Source: Sphingomonas sp. IC081
Lineage (GTDB): Bacteria; Pseudomonadota; Alphaproteobacteria; Sphingomonadales; Sphingomonadaceae
Assembly (NCBI RefSeq): GCF_006874585.1
Contig: NZ_CP029762.1
Span: 124,001 to 188,000 of the forward strand
Direction of reading: 5' to 3'
DNA length: 64,000 bases
Below are positions 23,694-32,054 of this stretch, in pieces. A program made the position numbers and the translations under genes. Position 1 is the first letter of the stretch; each line of letters starts with the position of its first letter. The notes under the pieces are model-generated. The model had not been told where the DNA came from and made no database searches. It was given only the letters and a program-made list of their open reading frames with translations.

Positions 23694-26365
23694 TGGCTCG
23701 GTTCTTCCCGGTCCTCACCTCGCTGCTGCTGGCGACTTCTCCTCTGGCCGTGCAAGCGCAGGAGGCTAATCCCACACCGCCTCAAGCCGACGAACATGCC
23801 GGAATGGATCATGCCAGCATGGACCATTCGCAGATGGACATGTCCGGCATGGACATGAGCGCGCCGGATATGAAGGGCATGGATCACTCGGCCCACGCCG
23901 TGCCCGCAAGCACGGTCTCCGACGAGCCGGGTGATGCCCCGCCGCCGCCGGTGCCGACCGACTTTCCTGCCGAGCGCTTCTTTGCGCCTGGTCGCATGGC
24001 GGCGTCGCGCGCGGCGATGGTGAAGGAGATGAAGTTCAGCACCTTCGCGCTTCAGGTCGATCAACTGGAATTCCGCACCGGCAAGGGCGGGGACGGTTTC
24101 GGCTGGGAAGGGCAGGCGTGGTACGGCGGCGATATCGACCGGATCGTATTGGCCAGCGAGGGCGAAGGCACATTCGGCGAGCGGGCCGAACGTATCGAGC
24201 TTAATGCCTACTGGCGCCATGCGCTCGATCCCTGGTTCAACCTGCAACTCGGCATGCGGCAGGATTTTCGACCCGATCCGCAGCGCACTTACGCGCTGGT
24301 CGGCATCGAAGGGCTGGCGCCGTACTGGTTCGAGCTGCAAGGCCAGTTGCTCGTCTCGAACAAGGGCGATGTCCATGCGCGCGGCAAGGCGGGCTATACC
24401 CAGCGCATCACCCAGTCTTTGGTGCTCGAACCTGAAGCCGAGGTGGATTTCGCCTTTCAGGACGTACCGGCGCTGAACGTCGGAGCGGGCTTCGAGCGCC
24501 TCGAACTGGGCGCGAGGCTTCGCTATGAACGCAACCGCTCGCTGGCGCCTTACGTGGGAGTCAACTGGGAGCGTAAGCTTGGCGGAACCGCCCGGATTGC
24601 GCGGGATGCGGGTGAGGGTGTGTCTGGCGTCTCGGCGGTTTTCGGCGTTCGTGCGATGTTTTGATTGCAGCGCTGAATCGTATTGGAATGGGCGCAATTT
24701 GTAATGATTGCGTACCCCCGCAACCACTGATACCGACAATGGCGGAGCAAGAGACCCGGATATGAAGGCCATTCCGGCCGTTTCGTGTTGTGATGCCCAT
24801 TCCATAATAGCTCCGAACTCGCCGTGAAGCGTGGCAGTCATCTCGCCACGTTTAGCTCCGGGAAACAGTATGACGCGCTCGATCAGACCGCGAATGGCAC
24901 ATGCGGCTTCATCCCGTTCAGACGGATGCTGCAGCGCCTCCGCTAGGCGTTCGACTTTCTTCCGGTAGAATTCCGCAATGTTCGGGTGGATGTCCGGGGT
25001 AACATGAGGCGCCTCGCTCATGCGCGCCCGTATGGCATCTTCCTGTGCTTCCAACGCCAGCAGCTTATCGATCAGACCCCGTGTCGACTCACCATCGGCT
25101 GCCATGTTCACCAGACGCTCTATGGCCTTCACGACCTTTTTTAGTTCCGCCTTGTCGGAAATCCCTGCGGCGCGCTGCTGTTGATTGAGCCGGTTGGTTT
25201 CCTCGACATAGGCATGAATCGCTTCAGCAACAATCTCGGGAGCCATCAACCGGTGGCGCAGACCTTCGAGTACACGCGCCTCAAGCACTTCGCGTTTTAT
25301 CGAACGAGCGTTTGAGCACGAGCGCCGGCTAGCATGCGCCGAACATGCGAAACGATCCTGTCCGCGCAGAGATACCGGGCCATTACACGCTCCGCAGACG
25401 AGCAGACCGGATAGCAACGACTTTGGACGCCGCTGCATATGCAGTTTTGCCGCTGCGTTCTCGCCTTCGATGGAACTAGTGAACTCAATTCGCTGCGAGG
25501 TTTGGCGCGCCTTCACAGCCTGCCACAAGTCGTCATCGATAATTCTGAGTTCGGCGACTTCTGCTGTAATCCACTCGGACTGAGGATTGAGGCGTGAGAC
25601 GCGCTTACCGGTCTGAGGATTCTTCAGATAACGTTGCCGGTTCCAGACGATCCGGCCGATATAGAGCTCGTTGTTAAGGAGGCCAGTTCCGCGCTTGGTG
25701 TGTCCGCGTAGTGTAGTGGCCCCCCAGAGCTTACCAAATGGGCCCGGAACTCTCTCTGCGTTGAGCCGCTTGGCTATCGCTAACGGGCTAATGCCGTTCG
25801 CATAGTCACGAAATACGCGGCGGATGACCTCGGCTTCTGCTAGGTTGATTGTGCGCTCGCCGCGGATCGGTTCGCCACCAGCGTCAAGGCGCCTCACCAG
25901 ATCGTAGCCGTAGGACAGGCCGCCGCCAGCCTTTCCCTTCTCGACCCGCCCACGCAAGCCGCGATGTGTCTTCTTCGCAAGATCCTTCAAGAACAGCGCG
26001 TTCATCGTGCCCTTGAGGCCGACATGGAGTTCGGAGATTTCGCCTTCGGCGAGAGTGACGATGGTTATGCCGGCAAACTGCAGATGTTTGAAAAGTGTCG
26101 CGATGTCGGCCTGGTCACGGGAGATACGATCAAGTGCTTCCGCCAGCAGAAGATCGAACTTCCCCGTCCTGGCATCTTCGAGCAATTGTTGAATGCCTGG
26201 ACGCAGAGTCACGCTCGATCCGGAAATGGCGGCGTCCATGTAGCTTCCGATCACGCGCCAGCCTTCTCTGGCGGCGTGTTCATGGCAAATGCGCAGTTGG
26301 TCTTCAATCGATGATGGACTTTGCCGGTCGGTGGAGTACCGGGCATAGAGCGCAGTGCGGATCAT
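23624..26365 (-). CDS. Large serine recombinase with antisense read-through over copB
   Basis: The first 560 or so residues (26365 to about 24690) form a complete large serine recombinase. It has a resolvase domain (ALYARYSTDRQSPSSIEDQL with the catalytic Ser, LAEALDRISRDQADIA), a recombinase domain, a zinc ribbon (VCGACN to CSAHASRRSCS), a coiled-coil region, and a tail ending near SVSVVAGVRNHYKL. No stop follows; the frame continues some 350 codons antisense through all of copB to 23624. The natural 3' end has probably been replaced at the junction with host DNA, so the functional protein is the N-terminal part. It likely integrated the island next to copB. Confidence 0.75.
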   Translation of the reverse strand: MIRTALYARYSTDRQSPSSIEDQLRICHEHAAREGWRVIGSYMDAAISGSSVTLRPGIQQLLEDARTGKFDLLLAEALDRISRDQADIATLFKHLQFAGITIVTLAEGEISELHVGLKGTMNALFLKDLAKKTHRGLRGRVEKGKAGGGLSYGYDLVRRLDAGGEPIRGERTINLAEAEVIRRVFRDYANGISPLAIAKRLNAERVPGPFGKLWGATTLRGHTKRGTGLLNNELYIGRIVWNRQRYLKNPQTGKRVSRLNPQSEWITAEVAELRIIDDDLWQAVKARQTSQRIEFTSSIEGENAAAKLHMQRRPKSLLSGLLVCGACNGPVSLRGQDRFACSAHASRRSCSNARSIKREVLEARVLEGLRHRLMAPEIVAEAIHAYVEETNRLNQQQRAAGISDKAELKKVVKAIERLVNMAADGESTRGLIDKLLALEAQEDAIRARMSEAPHVTPDIHPNIAEFYRKKVERLAEALQHPSERDEAACAIRGLIERVILFPGAKRGEMTATLHGEFGAIMEWASQHETAGMAFISGSLAPPLSVSVVAGVRNHYKLRPFQYDSALQSKHRTNAENRRDARHTLTRIPRNPGGSAKLTLPVDSHVRRQRAVAFIAKPRAQFEALEARSDVQRRYVLKGEIHLGFRFEHQRLGDALGIARLAARMDIALVRDEQLALQLEPVRRQPFDADQRVSALRIGSKILPHAELQVEPGIERMAPVGIKLDTFGPLAECAFALAGQYDPVDIAAVPRLPFPAETVPALAGAEFQLIDLKREGAELHLLHHRRARRRHATRRKEALGRKVGRHRRRRGITRLVGDRACGHGVGRVIHALHIRRAHVHAGHVHLRMVHAGMIHSGMFVGLRRCGISLLRLHGQRRSRQQQRGEDREEPSHQASPSRRTVTTRIIPACMCRSM
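23693..24664 (+). CDS. copB: Outer-membrane copper resistance protein CopB
   Basis: This 323-residue outer-membrane protein has a signal peptide (ending AVQAQ), a Met/His-rich segment with repeated MDHS/MDMS units (around residues 35-70), and a C-terminal beta-barrel that starts near FSTFALQVDQLEFR and ends GVRAMF. It overlaps the copA stop as TGATG. Acquired mobile DNA begins immediately after its stop codon. Confidence 0.9.
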   Translation: MARFFPVLTSLLLATSPLAVQAQEANPTPPQADEHAGMDHASMDHSQMDMSGMDMSAPDMKGMDHSAHAVPASTVSDEPGDAPPPPVPTDFPAERFFAPGRMAASRAAMVKEMKFSTFALQVDQLEFRTGKGGDGFGWEGQAWYGGDIDRIVLASEGEGTFGERAERIELNAYWRHALDPWFNLQLGMRQDFRPDPQRTYALVGIEGLAPYWFELQGQLLVSNKGDVHARGKAGYTQRITQSLVLEPEAEVDFAFQDVPALNVGAGFERLELGARLRYERNRSLAPYVGVNWERKLGGTARIARDAGEGVSGVSAVFGVRAMF

Positions 26366-26427
26366 GAAATAGCTCCCGACAGCGGAAGGCCGTCATGCAC
26401 GCATGACGCCTGCGGCGCCCTTTCCCC

Positions 26428-26664
26428 CTACGGTTTATTGATTGCGGGTTTCTCTTGGTCGTGAGGCGGAGGTTGTGTCGCGTTTAACTCGCGGGCGATC
26501 TGGCGTCCCAGCAGGCGAGCAAGGCAAACCAGGGCATCACGAGTTCGGTTTTGCTGCTCGTCAGCAGGTTCGGGGGCACCATCAATGCCCGCGTCAGTCT
26601 CCGGGCGGATCAACGCGCACACCTGTAGGTTCGCAGTCCGGCAAAAGGCTTCTGATTCGTGCAC
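26428..26664 (-). CDS. Small hypothetical protein beside recombinase (78 aa)
   Basis: This possible 78-residue protein with GTG start contains ALVCLARLLGRQIARELNAT. It resembles the short conserved proteins often encoded beside large serine recombinases in alphaproteobacteria. It has no known domain. It is in line with the recombinase gene, 62 nt upstream of that start. Start and function are uncertain. Confidence 0.5.
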   Translation of the reverse strand: MHESEAFCRTANLQVCALIRPETDAGIDGAPEPADEQQNRTRDALVCLARLLGRQIARELNATQPPPHDQEKPAINKP

Positions 26665-26993
26665 GCTTTGGTGGGCTAGCTCTTCAAATAGTGGCTGACT
26701 TCAGCGTCTCGAGGCGCAGTCGACCCAAGGGCTCGGAAGGTGCCGAGTACCTCTCCGAAAAGAGCGAAAGTGTCCAAACTTCGTCGGAGAACGGACATGG
26801 AAAACCTACTGTCGAAGAGGCGATCTGTCAGCAATGGGGGCGCGTGATTGAACTTCAAGAGGCTCCAAAGGAAGGCCTTTTCTTGGAATCGTCCACCCGA
26901 GTTCCAAGGCGTACACAGGGGCTTTGATGGCTTCGAAAAAAATTTTCACCGACTGGTGCGGATGATTTCGAAAAGGCTTTCAAGATAACGCGA
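26665..26993. other. Intergenic stretch without recognisable gene
   Basis: Short open frames occur on both strands, but none has a recognisable domain or convincing ribosome site. The segment is more AT-rich than the flanking genes. Its right end abuts the MITE-like element. Confidence 0.4.
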
Positions 26994-27098
26994 TGTCCAT
27001 TCGCCTATTCTCACCTTTTTATGGGCTGTCCAATGCATGCTCTGGCGCGGAGCATTCATCTGGTCAGTAAAGCCAAGTAAAAAGTACGGAAATGGACA
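26994..27098. mobile_element. 105-bp MITE-like element with TGTCCATT ends
   Basis: The element begins TGTCCATT and ends AATGGACA, is flanked on both sides by CGCGA (26989-26993 and 27099-27103), and holds an internal TGTCCA copy at 27027 and a GC hairpin. TGT..ACA ends with a 5-bp target duplication are typical of DDE elements of the Tn7/Tn552/Tn402 type. It has no coding capacity and would need a transposase in trans. Confidence 0.65.
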
Positions 27099-27151
27099 CG
27101 CGATAATTGCAGTTATCATATAAGCGGATTTGACGCCTTTCTATAAGGTGT

Positions 27152-27253
27152 TGTCGTTTTCAGGATACGACTGGACGCTCCGGCGCCGCCCAATTTCTGG
27201 ATCCTGCGTTGAAAGAATACGGCTGGATTCAGGGAAGAATACCGCCGGACGCC
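27152..27253 (+). repeat. Left-end repeats of the Tn402-like transposon
   Basis: Three related units are TCAGGATACGACTGGACGC (27160), AAAGAATACGGCTGGATTC (27212) and GAAGAATACCGCCGGACGCC (27234). They are probable TniA-binding repeats, matching units at the right end. Confidence 0.7.
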
Positions 27254-27313
27254 TGGATGCTGCGTGGCTGATCTCCAGCGTTTTTCGGCGACACTTTCTT
27301 AGCGCATTCACAG

Positions 27314-28969
27314 GCTAGCCTCTCTTATTCACGACGCTCGGTTTCGGGCCCGCTCTGGGCATTTGCTGCGGCTGGCTGTATTGCGCGGACGACCGGCATC
27401 GCTGGCGTTTGTTTCACCGCATTCGGATTGATGGGCTTTTCGGGTTGAAGGGCTGGGCTCGGAGTTCTGCGGCGCTGCCGCATGGGCTACGTCGGCGCAG
27501 GCTTCAGCCGGAGAACGAGGGCGCGGAACAGGTCGGCATCCGGACAGGCGGAAGCGAAGGCAATGCGGATGCGGCTAGCACTTTCTACGACGCGCGCAGC
27601 GACCTTGAGCAGCCGCAGGCGCAAGGTGGTAAACTCCGCGCTTGCCAGAGCAGCGGTCCTGGGCATCGCCTGCTGGATGCGCCATAGCAGCCAGTATGCG
27701 GCAGTGTGCAGTATCAGGCGCATCTGATTGGCATTGGCCGAGCGGCACGAGGTTCGGTCGCTGGCGAGCTGGGACTTGTGGCGCTTGATCAGGTTCTCGG
27801 CCTGACCACGCGCGCAGTAGAGCGTGTCGTAGATGTGCTCGGCCGATCCTGTTGCCAACGAGGTGACGACATAGCGGATGTCCATGCCCAGCGTGCTGGC
27901 CTCGATCCGTGCAACGACGCGACGCTGGCACTTCCAGGTCTTTGCCCCATAGCGGGTCTCGGCATAGTTGCGCAGGACGGGACACTGACGCTGGGCGCGC
28001 TTGACCGCGCAGGCATCGGCGACCGCAACAATGGCGGGATCGGCGCGCAGCGCTGAATTGGTGGGCAGGCCGAACACGTAATCGACGCGGGCCGCATCGC
28101 AGTAGGCCATGACCTCGGGTCGACCATAGTGCCCGTCGCCGCGGATAGTGATGTGGGTATCGGGCCAATTACGGCGCAGGTGACGCACCAGGCGTCGGAT
28201 GTGCCCCGCCGCCTCCTTTCCAGAAGGCGTCTTGCCTGTGCGCAGCAGCATGGCCACCGGCCTGCCGGTCGCGGTGTCGTAGATATGGATCGGTAGGAAG
28301 CAGCGCTCCCCATGATGCCCGTTCCAGAACGAGAGCTGTTGATAGCCATGCACGACGTCGCACGTGTCGTCGATATCCAGCGTGACCGCTGTCGGAGGGG
28401 CGGGATAGCTGGCGCAGTAGATGTCGATCATCGCGGCCATCATGCTGGCCAGTTCGCGCGTAGTCGGTGCATTTTCCCACCGGCTCATCGTCGGTTGGCT
28501 GGCCAGCCCCGCGCCCGATTCCGGCAGCTTGCCGAGCGCCAGGCGGAAGCCTGGATCGTCGCGCAGAGCATCGAGATCATCGGCATCCTCATAGCCGCAC
28601 GCAATCGCGAACACACGGGCACGCAGAATGTCATCCAGGCGATGGATCACCCGCGCTGGATCGCGCGGATCGGCAATACAAGCCGCCAGGCGCTGGCAAA
28701 TCCCCATCGCGCGCTCGGCCTGTGCAAGCAGTAGAACACCGCCATCCGAGGTAAGCCGGCCACCGTCGAACGCAGCTGTGATTTTCTTGCGGCCGACTGC
28801 TGGGAATCCAAATGAGCTTGCGATATCATCGTTCATGGCGGGTGTGGCCCGTGGCATTTTCTGCCCTGCGGCAGGTTCGGCTTAGACACCCAGTTCCTAA
28901 TTCAGATCAGAGGCTTACGCCACTCCCGCCAACCCTTCAGGACACTTTTGGTGAATAAGGCGGGCTAGG
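27314..28969 (-). mobile_element. IS1380-family insertion sequence (1656 bp)
   Basis: Imperfect terminal inverted repeats (CTAGCC-N3-CTTATTCAC at 27315-27332 and its complement at 28951-28968) bound one transposase gene. ACAG is present directly outside both ends (27310-27313 and 28970-28973), a 4-bp target duplication as expected for IS1380. Length fits the family (about 1.65 kb). It is inserted within the left part of the Tn402-like transposon. Confidence 0.85.
27487..28857 (-). CDS. IS1380-family transposase
   Basis: This 456-residue DDE transposase has ITAAFDGGRLTSDGGVLLLA at the N-terminus, catalytic Asp in TLDIDDTCDVVHG and TIRGDGHYGRPE, and Glu in RGQAENLIKRHK, followed by the family's C-terminal helical region. 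It appears intact. The ATG at 28857 follows a weak AGGG; a second ATG at 28836 is possible. Confidence 0.92.
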   Translation of the reverse strand: MPRATPAMNDDIASSFGFPAVGRKKITAAFDGGRLTSDGGVLLLAQAERAMGICQRLAACIADPRDPARVIHRLDDILRARVFAIACGYEDADDLDALRDDPGFRLALGKLPESGAGLASQPTMSRWENAPTTRELASMMAAMIDIYCASYPAPPTAVTLDIDDTCDVVHGYQQLSFWNGHHGERCFLPIHIYDTATGRPVAMLLRTGKTPSGKEAAGHIRRLVRHLRRNWPDTHITIRGDGHYGRPEVMAYCDAARVDYVFGLPTNSALRADPAIVAVADACAVKRAQRQCPVLRNYAETRYGAKTWKCQRRVVARIEASTLGMDIRYVVTSLATGSAEHIYDTLYCARGQAENLIKRHKSQLASDRTSCRSANANQMRLILHTAAYWLLWRIQQAMPRTAALASAEFTTLRLRLLKVAARVVESASRIRIAFASACPDADLFRALVLRLKPAPT

Positions 28970-29055
28970 ACAGGCGGGGCAGGGGGCTTCTCTCAACGTC
29001 CGCACACTCGGTTCAAACGGGATGGGTGCCAGGCATCTGATCCGCCTCGGACGAT

Positions 29056-29109
29056 GGTCAACCGGGGCTCAAGCGATTACCATACGGGGACAACCGGTCG
29101 GTTGACCCC
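29056..29109. other. Candidate res/operator site upstream of serine recombinase
   Basis: GGTCAACC at 29056-29063 and its complement GGTTGACC at 29100-29107 form an inverted pair, with a further ACCGGT palindrome inside the right arm. The site ends 19 nt before the serine recombinase ATG. A resolution or operator site is the natural guess; no consensus proves it. Confidence 0.4.
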
Positions 29110-29128
29110 GTTAGATGGATTGTGACAA

Positions 29129-30046
29129 ATGCCCTTGATCGGTTACGCCCGCGTTTCTACCGACGAACAGGATACCTTCGCCCAGATTAGTGAGTTAAGA
29201 CGCGCAGGCTGTGTAACCCTATTCGAGGACCGGGCCAGCGGCGCTAGCCGCAGCCGTCCGAAACTGGCCAGCGCGCTCGCAGCGGTGGGACAGGGGGACA
29301 CCCTCGTGGTTGTGCGGATCGATCGCCTCGCACGATCGTTGTCACATTTGCTGGAAATCGTCGAAGCGCTCCGCGCCAAGGGAGCGTATTTTCGCTCGAT
29401 CAATGATCCGATCGACACCAGCAGCCCGCAAGGGATGCTGATGACACAGATGCTTGGCGCCTTTGCGGAGTTCGAACGTGCGCTTATTCGCGAGCGGACG
29501 CGGGCAGGGCTGAAGGCCGCGGTTGCGCGCGGCGCCAGACCGGGAAATCCGAAGATGCGCGCGAGAGACCCGTCGGCGATAGGCGACTTGCGCCACAGTT
29601 TGAAGGAAAAGCATCTTCACGAATTGGTCGATGGCCGGCTTCGATGGCTGCCAATCGTCGAGCGGTTGCGACCGCACTTACCCTGGAGCTTGGTGCTCCG
29701 GCGTATTCAGGCGCTTAAGCCGCCGGTGCGGTCGTTCTCCGAGCGTACCCTGGTGAAGGCATGCCGAACGTTGGTCGAAGCGGGCTACGCTGATCGGGTG
29801 ATACTCGAGGCGGCGCCGCGATTGGCTCCCGACAGTCGGATCGCATTGCTGGTGGCCGACAAGCTCAACAACGATCCAGATGCTACTCTTCGCAGCCTCG
29901 CGACGTGGTTGAGCAAGGATTTGCGAGAGCCAACGCCGCGCAAAGGTACGCAATGGTCGCCTGAGGGGGTGAGGCGCGTGATTTCTCAGGCGCGGAATTT
30001 GGGCTTGATCGTCGTGCCGAAGTTACCGGCGACCTTATCGCCGTGA
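29129..30046 (+). CDS. Serine recombinase/resolvase (TniR-like position)
   Basis: This 305-residue serine recombinase has a resolvase catalytic domain (IGYARVSTDEQDTFAQISEL with catalytic Ser, RIDRLARSLSHLLEIV, GAFAEFERALIRERTRAGL). An unusually long C-terminal region of about 150 residues follows, ending with a second helix-turn-helix-like stretch (TQWSPEGVRRVISQARNLGL). It may resolve cointegrates of the surrounding transposon, although in Tn5053 tniR follows tniQ rather than lying at the opposite end. Confidence 0.82.
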   Translation: MPLIGYARVSTDEQDTFAQISELRRAGCVTLFEDRASGASRSRPKLASALAAVGQGDTLVVVRIDRLARSLSHLLEIVEALRAKGAYFRSINDPIDTSSPQGMLMTQMLGAFAEFERALIRERTRAGLKAAVARGARPGNPKMRARDPSAIGDLRHSLKEKHLHELVDGRLRWLPIVERLRPHLPWSLVLRRIQALKPPVRSFSERTLVKACRTLVEAGYADRVILEAAPRLAPDSRIALLVADKLNNDPDATLRSLATWLSKDLREPTPRKGTQWSPEGVRRVISQARNLGLIVVPKLPATLSP

Positions 30047-30186
30047 ATGCCGGAGAAGGTCGGCTGCGGGCCGAAAGGCGACTGACAGCTTCCAGCGCAG
30101 GAGAGGCATGAAGTTGCCGTACAGATCCACCTCCGCATGCGTTGCTGCTTGACCAAACGCATTCGCCATACGATATGCGCCGGCAA

Positions 30187-30243
30187 GGCGATGGATTTCC
30201 GCCGGGCTTCGGCCGAACCGCCTTCGGGCTGATGATTCCTACC
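30187..30243 (+). promoter_or_regulatory. Fluoride riboswitch (crcB motif)
   Basis: Conserved elements appear in order: GGCGATGG (30187), AACCGCC (30216-30222), a UUCG-capped GCC/GGC stem, and CTGATGATTCCTAC (30229-30242). These match the crcB-motif fluoride aptamer. A short GCG-TTTT-CGC hairpin and the AGGAGG ribosome site of the CLC gene follow within 30 nt, suggesting control of translation or termination by fluoride. Confidence 0.9.
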
Positions 30244-30271
30244 TGATGCGTTTTCGCAACAAGGAGGAATC

Positions 30272-31660
30272 GTGCGCGCTAAATTCGCAATATTGCTGTC
30301 GAACCTGAACGTCCTGACCTTTGTTCGGGACCGGCACGACCATGCTCTGTCCGTGTTGCGTTGGCTGGCGCTCCTTGTTCCCATGGCGGCGGCGGTGGGC
30401 AGTCTCTGCGCAGCCTTCCTCTGGAGCCTGGATATTGCCACGCGCACGCGCTTTGCGCATCCATGGCTGCTGTTCCTCCTGCCGGTCGGCGGGTTCGCGG
30501 TCGGGCTGCTCTATCATCTGTTTGGCCGCAGCGTCGAAGGCGGCAACAACCTGATCGTCGAGCAGGTCCATGAACCGGGCGGCGGCGTACCTTTGCGCAT
30601 GGCGCCGCTAATCTTCCTCGGCACCGTTGTCACGCACCTGTTCGGCGGCTCGGCCGGGCGAGAAGGGACGGCTGTGCAGCTGGGCGGCAGCCTTGCCAGC
30701 GCCTTCGCCACGATGTTTCGGCTTGATGCCGAGAGTACCCGCATCATCCTGATGGCGGGTATTGCCGCAGGTTTCGGGGCCGTTTTCGGCACACCGCTGG
30801 CAGGCGCCGTTTTCGCTCTCGAAGTGCTGGCAGTCGGCCGTGTGGAATATCGGGCGCTGGTGCCGGTACTGATAGCTGCGATTGTCGGCGACTGGACCTG
30901 TCACCAGTGGGGAATCCACCACGGATTGTACCATATCGACTATCTCCAGCGCGCGGTCGGACCGATTGCCGTCGACCCGGTGCTTCTGCTCGAGGCGGGC
31001 GTTGCCGGTGTGGCGTTTGGACTGGTCGGCCTGCTGTTCTCCGAACTGTCGCACGGCTTCGGCGACTTCGTGAAGCGCCACGTCCGCTTCGGGCCGCTGC
31101 GTCCCTTCCTGGGCGGCCTGGCGGTGATCGCTCTGGTCTATCTGCTCGGTACGCGCGACTATCTTGGCCTCGGCGTCTGGGCGCCCGACGCCTCGACACC
31201 CACCATCGCCGGCTTTTTCGCGCCGGGGCCTGACTACTGGAGTTGGGCGCTCAAGCTGCTGTTCACGGTCGTGACGCTGGGCACCGGCTTCAAGGGAGGC
31301 GAGGTAACGCCGCTGTTCTTCATCGGCGCGGCGCTCGGCCACGCCCTTGGCACCCTATTCGGCGCTCCTGTCGATCTTTTTGCCGGTCTCGGGTTCGTTG
31401 CTGTCTTTGCCGGGGCAGCGAACACGCCTTTGGCCTGCACCATCATGGGCATCGAACTGTTCGGTGCTACCCATGCCGTCTACATCGCCGTAGCCTGTTT
31501 CGTCGCCTATCTGTGCTCAGGCCACAGCGGCATCTACCTGTCTCAGCAGATTGCCGTCCCCAAGCATCCGCGCATTTCCATCAGCCCCGGCATTACGCTG
31601 CGGAGCGTTCGCGCCGCGCGCCCTCAGATCACAAAGCAGGATCTTCGTAAAAATGACTGA
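30272..31660 (+). CDS. CLC-F type fluoride/proton antiporter
   Basis: This 462-residue CLC-family membrane protein lacks the chloride motif GSGIP (GGNNLI instead) and shows GGSAGREGTAVQ with the gating Glu, and GTGFKGGEVTPLFFIG in place of GxFxP. The GGEVTP signature with its Glu and Thr is a mark of the CLC-F fluoride exporters. The gene lies directly under a fluoride riboswitch and beside DUF190, often linked to fluoride channels. A GTG start at 30272 follows AGGAGG. Function as fluoride efflux is well supported by context. Confidence 0.88.
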   Translation: MRAKFAILLSNLNVLTFVRDRHDHALSVLRWLALLVPMAAAVGSLCAAFLWSLDIATRTRFAHPWLLFLLPVGGFAVGLLYHLFGRSVEGGNNLIVEQVHEPGGGVPLRMAPLIFLGTVVTHLFGGSAGREGTAVQLGGSLASAFATMFRLDAESTRIILMAGIAAGFGAVFGTPLAGAVFALEVLAVGRVEYRALVPVLIAAIVGDWTCHQWGIHHGLYHIDYLQRAVGPIAVDPVLLLEAGVAGVAFGLVGLLFSELSHGFGDFVKRHVRFGPLRPFLGGLAVIALVYLLGTRDYLGLGVWAPDASTPTIAGFFAPGPDYWSWALKLLFTVVTLGTGFKGGEVTPLFFIGAALGHALGTLFGAPVDLFAGLGFVAVFAGAANTPLACTIMGIELFGATHAVYIAVACFVAYLCSGHSGIYLSQQIAVPKHPRISISPGITLRSVRAARPQITKQDLRKND

Positions 31661-32054
31661 CACGGCTATTCTCACGTCCAGCGAGATCGGCATGCTGCGT
31701 ATCTACATGGCGCCGCGTGATACGGCAGAGCCGCGCAAGGCATGGAAGCTGTGGTCAGCACGCCCGCTCTATCGTGAGCTTGTCGTCCAGGCCAAGGCTG
31801 CCGGTCTGATGAACGCCGTAGCCCATCATACCCATTACGGCTTCAGCAACCACGGGCCGGTGCTCGATCAGGGCGCGGAAACGAGCAATCCCTATCTGAC
31901 CATGTGCGTCGAACTGATCGGCCACCGCGCCGATCTTGAACTGTTCTGCCAGCGGCATGCCGCCCTGCTGTCGACGAAGGTGGTCATCTACAAACAGCTC
32001 GAACATTGGTCGATCGAAGCCCCGGCAAGGCCGCATCAGGAGAGCAAAGCATAA
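31653..32054 (+). CDS. DUF190 family protein
   Basis: This 133-residue soluble protein (MTDTAILTSSEIGMLRIYMA) contains ARPLYRELVVQAKAAGLMNA followed by a C-terminal VELIGHRADLELFCQRH. DUF190 proteins frequently accompany CrcB/Fluc fluoride channels and have a PII-like fold. The ATG overlaps the end of the CLC gene by 8 nt, so the two are co-translated under the fluoride riboswitch. Its biochemical role is unknown. Confidence 0.82.
   Translation: MTDTAILTSSEIGMLRIYMAPRDTAEPRKAWKLWSARPLYRELVVQAKAAGLMNAVAHHTHYGFSNHGPVLDQGAETSNPYLTMCVELIGHRADLELFCQRHAALLSTKVVIYKQLEHWSIEAPARPHQESKA

Noticed and set aside
24550..24750. Short leftward frame at the copB/recombinase junction
   Set aside because: Only an out-of-frame product of the junction; no domain or ribosome site.
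26442..26927. Rightward 161-codon frame overlapping the small recombinase-associated gene
   Set aside because: No domain, no ribosome site and low-complexity sequence; the opposite-strand 78-residue frame is better supported.
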